Below, one piece after another: positions 55,212 to 64,000 of a stretch of DNA of 64,000 bases. How positions within the stretch are numbered: the stretch's first letter is position 1; every line of letters starts with the position of its first letter. Under the pieces are notes generated by a model. The model searched no databases. It was not told the DNA's origin and saw only the letters and a list, made by a program, of their open reading frames with translations. Origin of the DNA: Planoprotostelium fungivorum (taxonomy: Eukaryota; Evosea; Variosea; Cavosteliida; Cavosteliaceae). Location of the stretch: the NCBI GenBank assembly GCA_003024175.1, contig MDYQ01000005.1:124001-188000 (forward strand), written 5' to 3'. The position numbers were made by a program, and so were the translations under genes.

Positions 55212-56081
55212 TGACGTCATCACCAGTAACTCCCTCCTGATGATGACGTCATCCCGCTGTACAGTGGAGGGAATAAATGGAAGATGATTGTAGATGGAGG
55301 GTTCTCGTTTTGATTCTCCGGCTGGATTGTACTCTTTCGACGAGTCGAGAGGAGAAGAAAATACTACGATACGATGGCTTCCCGTGGGGTCACCCATCAC
55401 AGTACTGACATCGCCCACGGCTGCTTACCTGACGAGTTCGGCATGGGATCGTGGGTCTTCATCCAGGTGTGATCGTAGCTGTGAGAGAACAGACGTATCT
55501 CACAACAGATTGTATGGTTGTCGTCGCTCGATTTACAAATATCTCACATCATTTTTACTGACGGACGACTGACGGCGATGAGAGTGATCGCAATCGTAGT
55601 GGCAGTGTCGTGAGGATGTGTGTCCATTGGAATACCTGTTCTTGAGATCATCAGGAGATGGGCTTCTACATTATTCATATCTGAAGGTGTAATCCACCCA
55701 CTTCATTGTGTGAGGGCGCTGGGGTCGTTTATTGATCTTGTTTCATGATGTCTGCCTCGCGTGATCACATTGTCAACTTTTCTATCATATATCTCGCCTC
55801 TCATATCGTGCGTCTAAGCAAATATTCACTTCTTTAAACAAGTCTCATCCGTGCAGACGAGAAGGTGAACTGTCGACGATGCTCACCGTTGGAATGGCAA
55901 CTGGATATCGTACTTCTTCATTTAGGATGTAGTTGCACATATCACTCGAAATCATTATATTCAATGAGATTTATCGAGTTTTATAGTCTATATACAACGA
56001 TGTTTGCGATCAACTTCTTCTCATCTTCTCTTCAGAAAAATCACTAAAAATACAGAAAAAGGAGAAGTTTTGGCAAAAGAG
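55212..56081. other. Gene-free block with dispersed repeat and tRNA flank
   Basis: Contains repeat family R copy 2 (55712-55825) and, from about 56030, the sequence shared with the flank of the first tRNA-Asp. A plus-strand frame at 55294-55572 is open but has no family character and is not called. Confidence 0.5.
55712..55825. repeat. Dispersed repeat family R, copy 2
   Basis: Diverged match to 17055-17168 in the same orientation, with blocks GGTCGTTTATTGATCT, GCGTGATCACAT and GTGCGTCTAAGCAAA in the same order and similar spacing. Confidence 0.55.
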
Positions 56082-56164
56082 CTCCCCGACCGGGAATTGA
56101 ACCCGGGTCCCAAGCGATCTGCGTATTTGACAGGCTTGTATACTCACCACTATACTATCGAGGA
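56082..56164 (-). tRNA. tRNA-Asp (GTC) with 11-nt intron, copy 2
   Basis: Identical over all 83 bases to the copy at 33042-33124, intron included. About 50 bases beyond the 3' end of the tRNA are also shared with small gaps, while upstream sequence diverges after GTGGTGAGC. This is a recent duplication of a tRNA gene with its terminator-side flank. Confidence 0.93.
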
Positions 56165-56371
56165 GTGGTGAGCAGCCGCCTTCGCCGTAAGCTAGTATCA
56201 AATGTTTCACCTCATTACTCACTCTCATCTTGCTCGAAATCTGACCTGCAGTAAGTTGGATAGAATCTATCGTGAAGACTGCAGGTTTTGTCTCCTCCTA
56301 TTGCCTCACCCGCTAACCGCTTTTTGAAGACCGCGGTAATCCAAACGACTCTACAACGACATCGAAGCAAT

Positions 56372-57757
56372 CTATTCGAGGTTGACCACCCCATTCGTCT
56401 CAGATGCCTTCTTTGCCTTTGACAATATCTTCATGGTCAAGAGCGCCTGTTCAGGCTTCACTTCGAGCACACTCGGATCCTTCTTCGTCATCGCTGTTCG
56501 TCATCAGCTCCCGTCTTCAGCTCTCTACCTCTCACCTTCGTGTACGTTGATATAGAACCCCTGATAATGACCCCTGGGCCCTTCCAGGCTGCCCACAAAG
56601 TGAAGTCCATCATCTAGCTCGGTGTCGATTGTCCCCCAGTTTTCTCTCGATTCTACACCGAAGGTGTCGGGGTGGCTCGAAGGATTGAGCCCGTCCACCA
56701 GCTGACCCTCTTGTACGTCCAATCCGGGTTTCGTCCAAGTTCCTGAATTCCGATTTCAGTCCGACTTTCCGAATTGGAATTCCGGATTTCCGATCGGATT
56801 CCGAATCTCACCCTTTGTTCCGTGCACGACGAAGCGAGGTGAACTGCTTCTCACCAACATACCAGCAGACAGCGTCACGAGGGTCTGTGGATATCTCAAC
56901 TGCAGCTCGAAGAAGTCATCTGTGGTGACCGATGGCAATTGTCTCTGTCGGAGGACGATGGCGTGGATGGCGTGAGGAACCCCCAGCATTGAGACGATCT
57001 GATCGATCAGATGTGATCCGAGATCGAACAGGACGCCTATGAGATGTGAGGGGATAGAGGAGACGAGTAAGCACCTCCGGATGTCTCATCGGTCTCCCTC
57101 CAGCCACCTTTACCATTGGGACGGTATCGATCGAAGCGGCTGACGATGTTGACGACCTGCGACGTTCGTCATTCGATCATTTTAAGATGGAATGGAAGGT
57201 ACCTTTCCCAGCCGATCGTTGGCGATGAGACTCTTGAGGGTGAGAAAATCGGCGTCCCATCTTCGGTTCTGAAAGATGGACAAGATGAGTCCTGCACCAT
57301 GTGTGAGCGTCACGTCGTGGTGAGCTATCACCCTTCTCTTTTGCGAGCTTCACCAACTGTTCTCCTTCTTCTAATGTGGCTGTGAACGGTTTCTCAACAA
57401 CGACGTTTTTCCCAGACAGGAGGGCGTCGCGTGCGTACGAGAAATGAGTCTGTGACGTTCGTTCAGATGAGGTGATCGAGGATAGACGAAGCGTCCCACC
57501 TTATTCTCCGTGGTAATGACGACCAATTCTATGTCGGATTGAAAGAATGCATCGTGGTCGACGACTTGTATGTCAGGCAGTTCGAGCGATCTGCGAGACA
57601 GCAGGTGTGTGACACGATAGAGCTTGGGTAGGGAACGTAGGAGAGGGAGGTGAAAGACTTTTGTGGATCGTCCATAACCGATGACACCAACTTTTCTACA
57701 GTGGATTCAATCTCAGCTCTTCAGAATGATCCTGACTCACGTAGGTTGTGCGCTCAT
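56372..57757 (-). CDS. Gfo/Idh/MocA-family NAD(P) oxidoreductase
   Basis: Sugar or dihydrodiol dehydrogenase-type enzyme. ATG 57757 (MSAQPT) splices at about 57740-57697 into the Rossmann motif KVGVIGYGRSTKVFHLP. NAD-binding landmarks continue with SDIELVVITTENKTHFSYAR and the EKP motif KNVVVEKPFTATLEEGEQLV. The C-terminal half contains NIVSRFDRYRPNGKGGWRET then SGGVLFDLGSHLIDQIVSML, with the catalytic-type Lys-Asp-His pattern of the family (GSHLIDQ), and later HYQGFYINVHEG. The end reads ASETNGVVNLE, TAG 56372-56374. Length about 360 residues, complete. Several introns; one near 56745-56812 is built of GGAATTC-like repeats. Substrate unknown. Divergent from the homocysteine methyltransferase gene. 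Confidence 0.88.
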
Positions 57758-57895
57758 TGTTTGTGTTGTGATGGATGCGGTTTTTTGATCTGGAGTTTTA
57801 GGACTTTAAAATTTCGACAGACTTCTTGGAAGCGGTGGCGTCATCATCTTGGACTTCATCAACTGTAACAAGAACACCTCTAAGATATCAACATC

Positions 57896-59211
57896 ATGTC
57901 AGGCAATCGGATCGAACGCTCTGTCTCTGAACAATTTCACGTGGAGGAATTGTTGGACAGTCTCAAAAGAGGACGCCTTCTCCTATCAGATGGAGGTCTG
58001 GTGAGAGATCCTCCGTCTACATGTTTCATTTCCACGTGATGCATATGTTGTCCATTAAAATGCATCAACAGGCAACAGAGTTGGAAGCACAAGGAGAAGA
58101 TCTGACACAAGGCAAGTTGTGGTCAGCTCGTCTCTTATTAGACAAGCCCGAAGCCATCGCGAGAGTCCACCACGAGTATCTGATGGTAATCATCGAGATC
58201 CCTCCATCCATTCCTCCTGACATCACATCCAGAGCGGTTGTGACATCATCACTACGTCCAGCTACCAGGCCACCATAGATGGTTTCACAGAAACTGGACT
58301 GTCAGCGACACAGAGTGCATCTCTTCTGAGAAAGAGTATAGACATCGCTCGCGATGCAAGGACTGCATTCATCGGGAGTTATCATCCATGTGCCTCCATC
58401 ACACCCGTCATAGCGGCCAGCATCGGATGCTATGGAGCTTCTCTGGCAGATGGATCTGAATTCAGAGGAGATTACAAATTGAACGGCGATCAATTGAAAG
58501 ACTTCCACAGGTGAGAGACGTGATGAGACGATCGTCATCTGATCTACTCCGACAGAAAACAATTGAAAGTCTTATCAGAGTGCAATCCTGATTTGATAGC
58601 ATTCGAGACTGTTCCATGTTCGATCGAGTGAGCTCATCGTCAGACTTTGTGCATCATGTCATGATCCACGTGGTCGTCACCTCATCCGAAATAGAGCGAT
58701 TGCGATAGCCGAGCTACTGAGAGACGAATTCCCTCACTTGAAAGCATGGATCAGCTTCAGTTGCAACCAGAAGGGAATCAACAACGGCGACGATTTCGCT
58801 CACGCAGTCGAAAGCCTACAAGGTTACGAACAGGTGTCTTTTAATACCACGATGATCATCGCGATCGCGATCACAATCTCATCATCGTCCATCAGATCAT
58901 CGCGATCGGCATCAATTGTACATCTCCCGAGTACGTCACCGACTTACTGAAATCATGTCATGCGAGGATCAAGCCATTCATCGTCTACCCTAACAAGGGT
59001 GAAAAGTGGAACGAAGGTGAGAATCGAACCGACAAGGCTTCTCAACGTCTCTGTGCAGTTGAGAGGAAGTGGGAGGGAAACGGAAGGGAGAGACAACTGT
59101 GTGAATACATCGAAGAGTGGAAGTGTCACGGGGCACAGATCTTTGGTGGATGCTGTAGAACCAGGCCACAAGACATGTCTCTGATGAGGAAGAGGTTGGA
59201 TCAATATTGAA
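57896..59211 (+). CDS. Homocysteine S-methyltransferase
   Basis: Transfers a methyl group from S-methylmethionine or AdoMet to homocysteine, giving methionine. ATG 57896 (MSGNRIERSVSEQFH). Family blocks: LLLSDGGLATELEAQGEDL (split by an intron near 58000-58070), LWSARLLLDKPEAIARVHHE then YLMASYQAT, AFIGSYHPCASITPVIAASI, DLIAFETVPCSIEA, the first zinc Cys in IAIGINCTSPEYV, and the C-terminal zinc pair in GGCCRTRPQDM. Ends RLDQY, TGA 59209-59211, with AATAAA at about 59217. Five introns, two of them GATCATC-like. Length (about 330) and all three zinc cysteines are as in active enzymes. It belongs to the cobalamin-independent MmuM/Mht1 type. Confidence 0.93.
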
Positions 59212-59546
59212 GGTGGAATAAAGTGTTGTAATGAGAAGAATCCTGTTTTGTGATACGAATGAACGTGCGATCGTGTGATGCAGTTTTTCGATCAGATGGT
59301 GATGATCGAAAGACGAGATGATAATCAGAGAAAAGAGGAGATCATGAGAAAAAAGATGACGATCAGGAGATGATGATGCGATGATGATCGTGAAGAAGAG
59401 AAGAACGACTCGTTTCTCATTCGATGTGTCGTTCTCTAATACTGAACGTCCCTACGTAATTCTATTCATATGTCGCTCTCTTCCTTCGATGTCCGCGGTG
59501 CATTCGCACCCTTTACAACCAGCCACTCCCCCCTCGGCCCCACCCT

Positions 59547-61050
59547 CTATTCTCCAAAGAAGGCAGTCCCGCCATCGTAGAGTGTCTTCTCAAAGTGTTC
59601 CTGAAAGATTCTCTTTGTCTCTTGATCTCCCGGCCTGATGACCATACCAGCCGTTTTTCCATGTGTGTCCTTGATGCGAAAATCTAAACCACGCGACAGC
59701 AGCAGCAGCAGGACGGAGCGGCTAGAGGTGAGGGTGGCCAAGTGGACGGGCGATTGGATTTGAGAGGTGGAGATGTCTGTGGCTGCTCCGTGGGTCATGA
59801 GGCTCTCGACGATGGTGGGGCGATCTCGGCAACATGAGACGAGTAGAGGGGTGAAACCTTCGTCTGTCTTCGTTTCGATGTTGGGTTTGAAAGACAAGAG
59901 AGTGAGGACGACCTTGATGGGGTGAGATGATAATGATATGATGGACGATGATTACCTGCTCGTGGCCCTCTCGGGCGGCAAAGGTGAGGGAAGACCATCC
60001 CTTTGAATCGAGAGAGTTGACATCTGCACCATTGCGAAGGAGGTGATCGACCAGGGCGCTATCACCAAAGATGGTGGCAGCATGGAGGGGGGTGAAGCCT
60101 TCGGATGACTTGGCATTCACGTCTGAGCCGTGGGCGATGAGGATATCGCAGACCTCTCTGTGACCATTGATGCAACCGTGATGGAGGGGTGTGTAATTCT
60201 CATAATCCCGGCTGTTGATTTGGATTCCATCCTGAGTCAAGAGTGTCCTCACGATGGAACCGTAGCCCATCTATATCGATCAACGTTTTGCATTTTCAAT
60301 CGATGCCCACCAGTGCAGCCATATGGAGGGCAGACTCTCCAAACTCGAACTCTCTGAGGTTGATAGAAGGAGCGGTTCCGTTCTTGTGTTCGAGAAGCAT
60401 TCGAACCACCCTCTCATGTCCATTCTGTACAGCTGCAAAGAGTGGTGTCTGTCCCGCATGGTTCGGCTGTTGTGTGGCGCCTCTGCTCAAGAGGTACGAG
60501 ACAGATGTATGACCCATCGAGGCGGCTATGAACAGTAATGTGTTCCCGCTCTTGTTCTGGATGTTAACGTCCGTGCCGGGGACATCTTCCTTGTTCTCCT
60601 TGATTACCTTGACTTTCTCCTCTGTAGAAGTGGGTTTGCCTGCGATGTTAATGAGTCGGAGCTACCATCAAATTGATTTTGATAGTTCTAAGCCGCAACC
60701 GCCGGCGTTTTTCTCACCCTTCTCTTTCGTCCTTCTATTCTGGAACCATATCTGAGGAATTCAGCTGGAGGTCGATAGAAGATGAGACCCACCTGTATCT
60801 TTCTCGGGCTCATACCAAGTTGTGATGCCAGAAGACTTCTCTGAGAGAGGTCTGGATACTGCGTAGTCTGAAAGACTCTCTCCAAGAGAGACTTCTGATG
60901 CCACGAAGCCCTTTGCCTCTTTCCTTTTGTCTTCTGTTCATCCACATTATCTTCCTGCTCTTTATCCGACTCAGCGTCCTTCTCTTTTCGTATGTTTGCG
61001 GCTTGAGAGAGCAGTTGTGCCCCCTCCGTCCATGCTTCTGATTGGGGCAT
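59547..61050 (-). CDS. Homeobox - ankyrin repeat protein (Wariai-like)
   Basis: ATG 61050 opens an acidic/Gln-rich N-terminus. A homeodomain follows: KRQRASWHQKSLLERVFQTT, YPDLSQRSLLASQLGMSPRK, then across an intron (about 60793-60753) IQIWFQNRRTKEK, with the recognition-helix WFQNRR intact. A second intron near 60715-60645 joins this to at least six ankyrin repeats, including NKSGNTLLFIAASMGHTSVS, NHAGQTPLFAAVQNGHERVV, DYENYTPLHHGCINGHREVC, SSEGFTPLHAATIFGDSALV, DSKGWSSLTFAAREGHEQ and TDEGFTPLLVSCCRD. Stop 59547. A homeodomain followed by ankyrin repeats is the layout of Dictyostelium Wariai, which sets prestalk cell proportions. It probably acts in the nucleus as a regulator with a protein-binding C-terminus. 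Confidence 0.85.
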
Positions 61051-61258
61051 GGTCGCTGTTTTTTCGTTTCTATCTCTTTAAGCTATCAGAAAGAATGTGG
61101 GCTGTCAACCGCGGAGTTTTTATTCCGAATGAATCCAATAAGTTGGCAATCTTTTGATTCATTATCGTCTATTTGATATACTCATTTTCTGCCCACCACG
61201 CCGACTCCGCCTTCTTGATATTTTTCCGCCGCCAGCCCCGCTGCTTGGAAACAGAGAA

Positions 61259-62091
61259 ATGAAGGTGGAAGAGCTCAACGGAGCACCAGCCGTGGACAGT
61301 TGTGGAAGTCGTCGACTCAAAGAGGTAAGGTGAAGGCAACGTAACGATCAGGGAGTTGTTGATAAACGGAGATGAAAATGAAGCGTTACGTGGTCATATG
61401 CGTTTTACAGCAGATCATTTTTCCCTTTTGTCAAGTTCTCTGAAGATGTGAGAGGACGATGGTACAGGATGGATGTCCAACAAAGAGGAACTAGAGGAAA
61501 TACTGTCACAACAAATCAAGAGCAACAACAATGGGACTGCGAGCATCGAAACCCACTTCAACCGCTCAAGTGGCGAGCGACTGTCCATCGAGAGGGAGAG
61601 AACCAGGAATCAAGCTGACGCAGTGCACGTGCCAGTGCATCTGTGGGAATCAGAGACCATCTGGGGTCATTCCTCCCTCTCTTCTCACTCCACCAATCCC
61701 TCCTCCCTACATCGATCCATTTTACCTTCAATATGCCAACAGCTCACTCAATGCAGCAGTCTACTATCCCCCACGAAGACCATCTTTTTTTCGTAGGAAG
61801 AGATCTCCCTCTCCTTCAAGGTCTCGTTCTTCGAGATCACCGCCGAGACACCAACGTCCTCGTCACTCTAGAGATCGATCCACCTCCCCCAGCACATCTT
61901 CACGTTCACCTCGCAGTCGAAGTCGCTCTCCATCACCTTTCGAGAGACGAGATGTGGATCGCTCGCACGAATCACCAGAGGCAATCTTCTCACCTTTCTC
62001 GAATGACTGGCTCCCTCCTCTCTCCCCCAACAAAGACATCGACTCAAAGAGAGACAGACATCGCCACCATCCGTATTCGAATTGGTCGTAG
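61259..62091 (+). CDS. RS-rich protein, possible splicing-related
   Basis: ATG 61259 gives MKVEELNGAPAVDSCGSRRL; an intron near 61327-61410 leads to FVKFSEDVRGRWYRMDVQQR and more polar sequence. Later exons read a Pro-rich block (PSLLTPPIPPPYIDPFYLQY) and then a strong RS domain (RRKRSPSPSRSRSSRSPPRH, SRSPRSRSRSPSPFERRDVD). It ends PYSNWS at 62091. RS domains mark nuclear speckle and splicing proteins. No RRM was found in the short N-terminal part. The frame around 61530-61660 is ambiguous, so the middle is uncertain. Confidence 0.5.
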
Positions 62092-62159
62092 ACGAATAAA
62101 CGATGAAGATTGGAAGTTTATACTTTTACATATTCGTACATACAGAGGGCTTCAGAAGC

Positions 62160-62603
62160 TTAGAAGCGCTCGACGACGAAGGGAGAGTCCTTGAAGAGGT
62201 CCTGGATCTTGTCGACTGCGGCGGCGTTGTTCGTGATCTGGCCATTGAAGCAGCTGAAGTCGATCAGGCTGACATCGTCGATCTACAACACTCACACAAA
62301 GTTGGTTGGGTCATAGCAAGCCTTGTTGCAAGATCGGTTGCCCTTGGGGCAGAGAGTCAACGAGTTGAAATTTCCGTCGTCGAGAACACAACGGAAGACA
62401 TTGGGATCGTAGCATTGACCGGTGCTGCCATGAAGCATCAGTTTCTGCGATCGTCATCGTCTATCGACTCACCAGCAGAGGTCGCCGCGGGGGCACTTTG
62501 GACACTGAGAAGGATAGTAAAAGTAGGTGGTGGTAGAGGCCGAGACCTGGGCTGCGAGAGCAAAGAGGCAGATTGCGGCAAAGAGTACAGTGGCGTTCTT
62601 CAT
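62160..62603 (-). CDS. Small secreted Cys-rich protein with carbohydrate-binding-type repeats
   Basis: ATG 62603 opens a signal peptide (MKNATVLFAAICLFALAAQV). The mature protein is about 100 residues with regularly spaced Cys: SQCPKCPRGDLCW, then after an intron CYDPNVFRCVLDDGNFNSLT, LCPKGNRSCNKACYDPTNF, and FSCFNGQITNNAA after a second intron. The CYDPxxFxC...LCPxG...CxxACYDP pattern matches the short carbohydrate-binding repeats of fungal and amoebozoan wall/cellulose proteins (Pfam Carb_bind type). Ends VVERF, TAA at 62160. Likely binds polysaccharide outside the cell, for example in a cyst or stalk wall. Confidence 0.7.
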
Positions 62604-63035
62604 TTCGTAGAGTTCGTGATGTGCGTAGGTGTTTGGTGTTTGGATTGTGTTGTTGGGGCGAGAGAGACTGTGAGGACCTTCCATGGAAAACATCCACTAC
62701 CTGGATGAAAATTGGCGTGGAGAAGGAACATGCGTCTCTTCCTCTCCAGAGGTCACAAGGTCGACCGTGACCACCTGACGTGCGCGGCAGCTCCTCCAAA
62801 ACGAGCGTAGCATGACATTGGAAGACGCGACTCTTGAGATGCTCCTCCTTCGAGTATGAGAAGCCAGTGGTGGGTCCGTGGGAGAGAGGCGTAGAGTACG
62901 CTTCAAGTTGAAATTCAAGTGGAGAAGTGAACATTCGTGAAATAAGACGGAAGTGCTTCCGAGGATTCGGGGGTTTTCTTCCGATTGGCGGAACTTTTAC
63001 GGCGAATTCTTCATCTTGGACACGGACAGACCATC
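62604..63035. other. Divergent promoter region, no gene seen
   Basis: This lies between the start of the secreted protein gene and the start of the carrier gene. Open frames are short. Nothing recognised. Confidence 0.45.
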
Positions 63036-64000
63036 ATGCCTGCCGAAGGATCTACACAAACACCTACGAATGTACCCAAAAGGTCTCCAAAGTAGGTCAC
63101 ACTCTTCTGATCGATCGAATGAATCATCTGATATCGATGGGACATATCTTCTCTGTTGGTGATGCAAATGGACTTAATTAACTCTCATTAGGACCGTCAG
63201 AGCCCTGACAGTGGCGAGAGATATTTTCGCAGGCACTATGTCTGGTATCGCCGTCACCATCGTAGGACACCCCTTCGATACACTCAAGGTGCGTCATCTC
63301 TTCAAACGATCAGCTTCTCAATGCCAATCAGGTCAGGCTCCAGACTCAGCCTTCTCCCCCATTATACAGTGGTGTCGTTGATTGCTTCAAGAAGACCATC
63401 AAATGGGAGGGACCTCTCGGTCTCTACAAGGGAATCGCCTCTCCAATCACGGGCCAGGTAGGGAATGGAACACACTTATATGACAACTGAAAGCCGTAGG
63501 TTTTCTTCCGTGCCAACATGTTCTTCTCTTTCGCCGAAGCTAAGAGATTCCTCTCTGGTTATGGTTCTAGACCTCTACGCAACATTGATTACTTCATCGC
63601 TGGTGAGGATCTTTTCTGATGGGAGCGTTTTTCGTGTGGCGACAACGAGATCATCTCGTGAGATCGACATGTCACGATCAGAACAAACGACTGCACCTCA
63701 CGAACCATCTCGAGTTCACCTCTATAAACAGGTGGTTTCGCTTGGTTCACTGGAACCTTCTTCGAGTGCCCCATCGATTTGGTCAAGAGTCAACTTCAGG
63801 TGAGACACGATCACCATCTGCTGGTGACAATGTCACATGATGATTGATGGAATGACGCACAGGTGCAAGTCATCAGATCGAAGACGATTCCAGATTACGT
63901 GGCGCCTTACACCAACATGACTCAGTGTGCCTCCGCTATCGTTCGCACCAACGGGTTTTTCGGTCTATACCAAGGTGAGATCTCCATCCCATCACGATCA
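63036..64000 (+). CDS. Mitochondrial carrier family protein (partial, C-terminus off window)
   Basis: Inner-membrane solute carrier (SLC25). ATG 63036 gives a short polar leader ([19 protein letters not shown]) that splices at about 63092-63192 into the first repeat: [20 protein letters not shown] with [20 protein letters not shown]. This carries the signature PxDxxK (HPFDTLKV) and the following [13 protein letters not shown]. The second repeat has [20 protein letters not shown] (signature CPIDLVK, a Cys for the usual Pro-preceding residue) and GFFGLYQG at the window end. The sequence resembles carnitine/acylcarnitine and basic amino-acid carriers, but the contact residues of the third repeat are not in view. 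Five introns so far. Confidence 0.88.

Noticed and set aside
55294-55572. Plus-strand frame of about 90 codons downstream of the FHA-BRCT gene
   Set aside because: No signal, domain or splice context; composition looks like translated non-coding DNA.
1-64000. Retroelements, LINEs or DNA transposons
   Set aside because: No reverse transcriptase, integrase, transposase or capsid-like frames were recognised on either strand; the repeats seen are short and non-coding.

Overview
This window is nuclear DNA from a gene-dense, intron-rich unicellular eukaryote. Genes sit a few hundred bases apart on both strands. Introns are short (mostly about 30-100 nt), start with GTGAG-like donors and end in AG, and many carry CTGAC a few bases before the acceptor. 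The gene set points to Amoebozoa: a homeobox-ankyrin protein like Dictyostelium Wariai, secreted proteins with a fungal/amoeba-type carbohydrate-binding repeat, a GAL4-type Zn2Cys6 factor, di-N-acetylchitobiase, neutral ceramidase and a cathepsin-like protease with PAN repeats. A protosteloid-type amoeba fits well, but that is inference from gene content.

Layout, left to right. 1-2.4 kb: the 5' part of a receptor kinase with leucine-rich repeats and a GPS motif, cut by the window edge. 2.6-5.2 kb: a multi-pass membrane protein and an NAD(P)-binding epimerase-like protein. 5.55-6.2 kb: a broken copy of the Ser-rich surface protein gene found intact at 51.3 kb. 6.4-10.4 kb: WRAP73/WDR8, an oxidoreductase-like (OXLD1-type) protein and a cysteine-synthase-like enzyme. 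10.7-16.5 kb: a nuclease-like protein and a very large helical-repeat protein. 16.5-17.4 kb: a gene-free block with dispersed non-coding repeats. 17.4-26.0 kb: neutral ceramidase, histone deacetylase, a seven-TM protein with an EGF-like N-terminus, and a papain-family protease with PAN repeats. 26.1-32.5 kb: ORC4, a frame-disrupted F-box gene, a coiled-coil protein and a ubinuclein/HPC2 homologue. 33.0 kb: tRNA-Asp with an intron. 33.5-41.9 kb: an ankyrin protein, unknown proteins, a WWE-BRCT protein and TMEM33/Pom33. 42-44 kb: a DUF4326 gene, a gene fragment and repeats. 44.1-50.5 kb: Zn2Cys6 factor, C2/WW protein and chitobiase. 51.3-55.2 kb: the Ser-rich surface protein and an FHA-BRCT protein. 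56.1 kb: a second tRNA-Asp copy. 56.4-64 kb: Gfo/Idh/MocA oxidoreductase, homocysteine S-methyltransferase, homeobox-ankyrin protein, an RS-rich protein, a small secreted Cys-rich protein and the start of a mitochondrial carrier.

The genes do not form an operon. Several functional themes recur: chromatin and genome maintenance (ORC4, ubinuclein, HDAC, FHA-BRCT, WWE-BRCT), lysosomal or secreted hydrolysis (ceramidase, cysteine protease, chitobiase), sulfur amino-acid metabolism (cysteine-synthase-like, homocysteine methyltransferase), and surface or signalling proteins. Several neighbouring pairs are divergent and share short intergenic promoters. Exon boundaries were read by eye from frame continuity and GT-AG sites; spans are better supported than individual splice sites.
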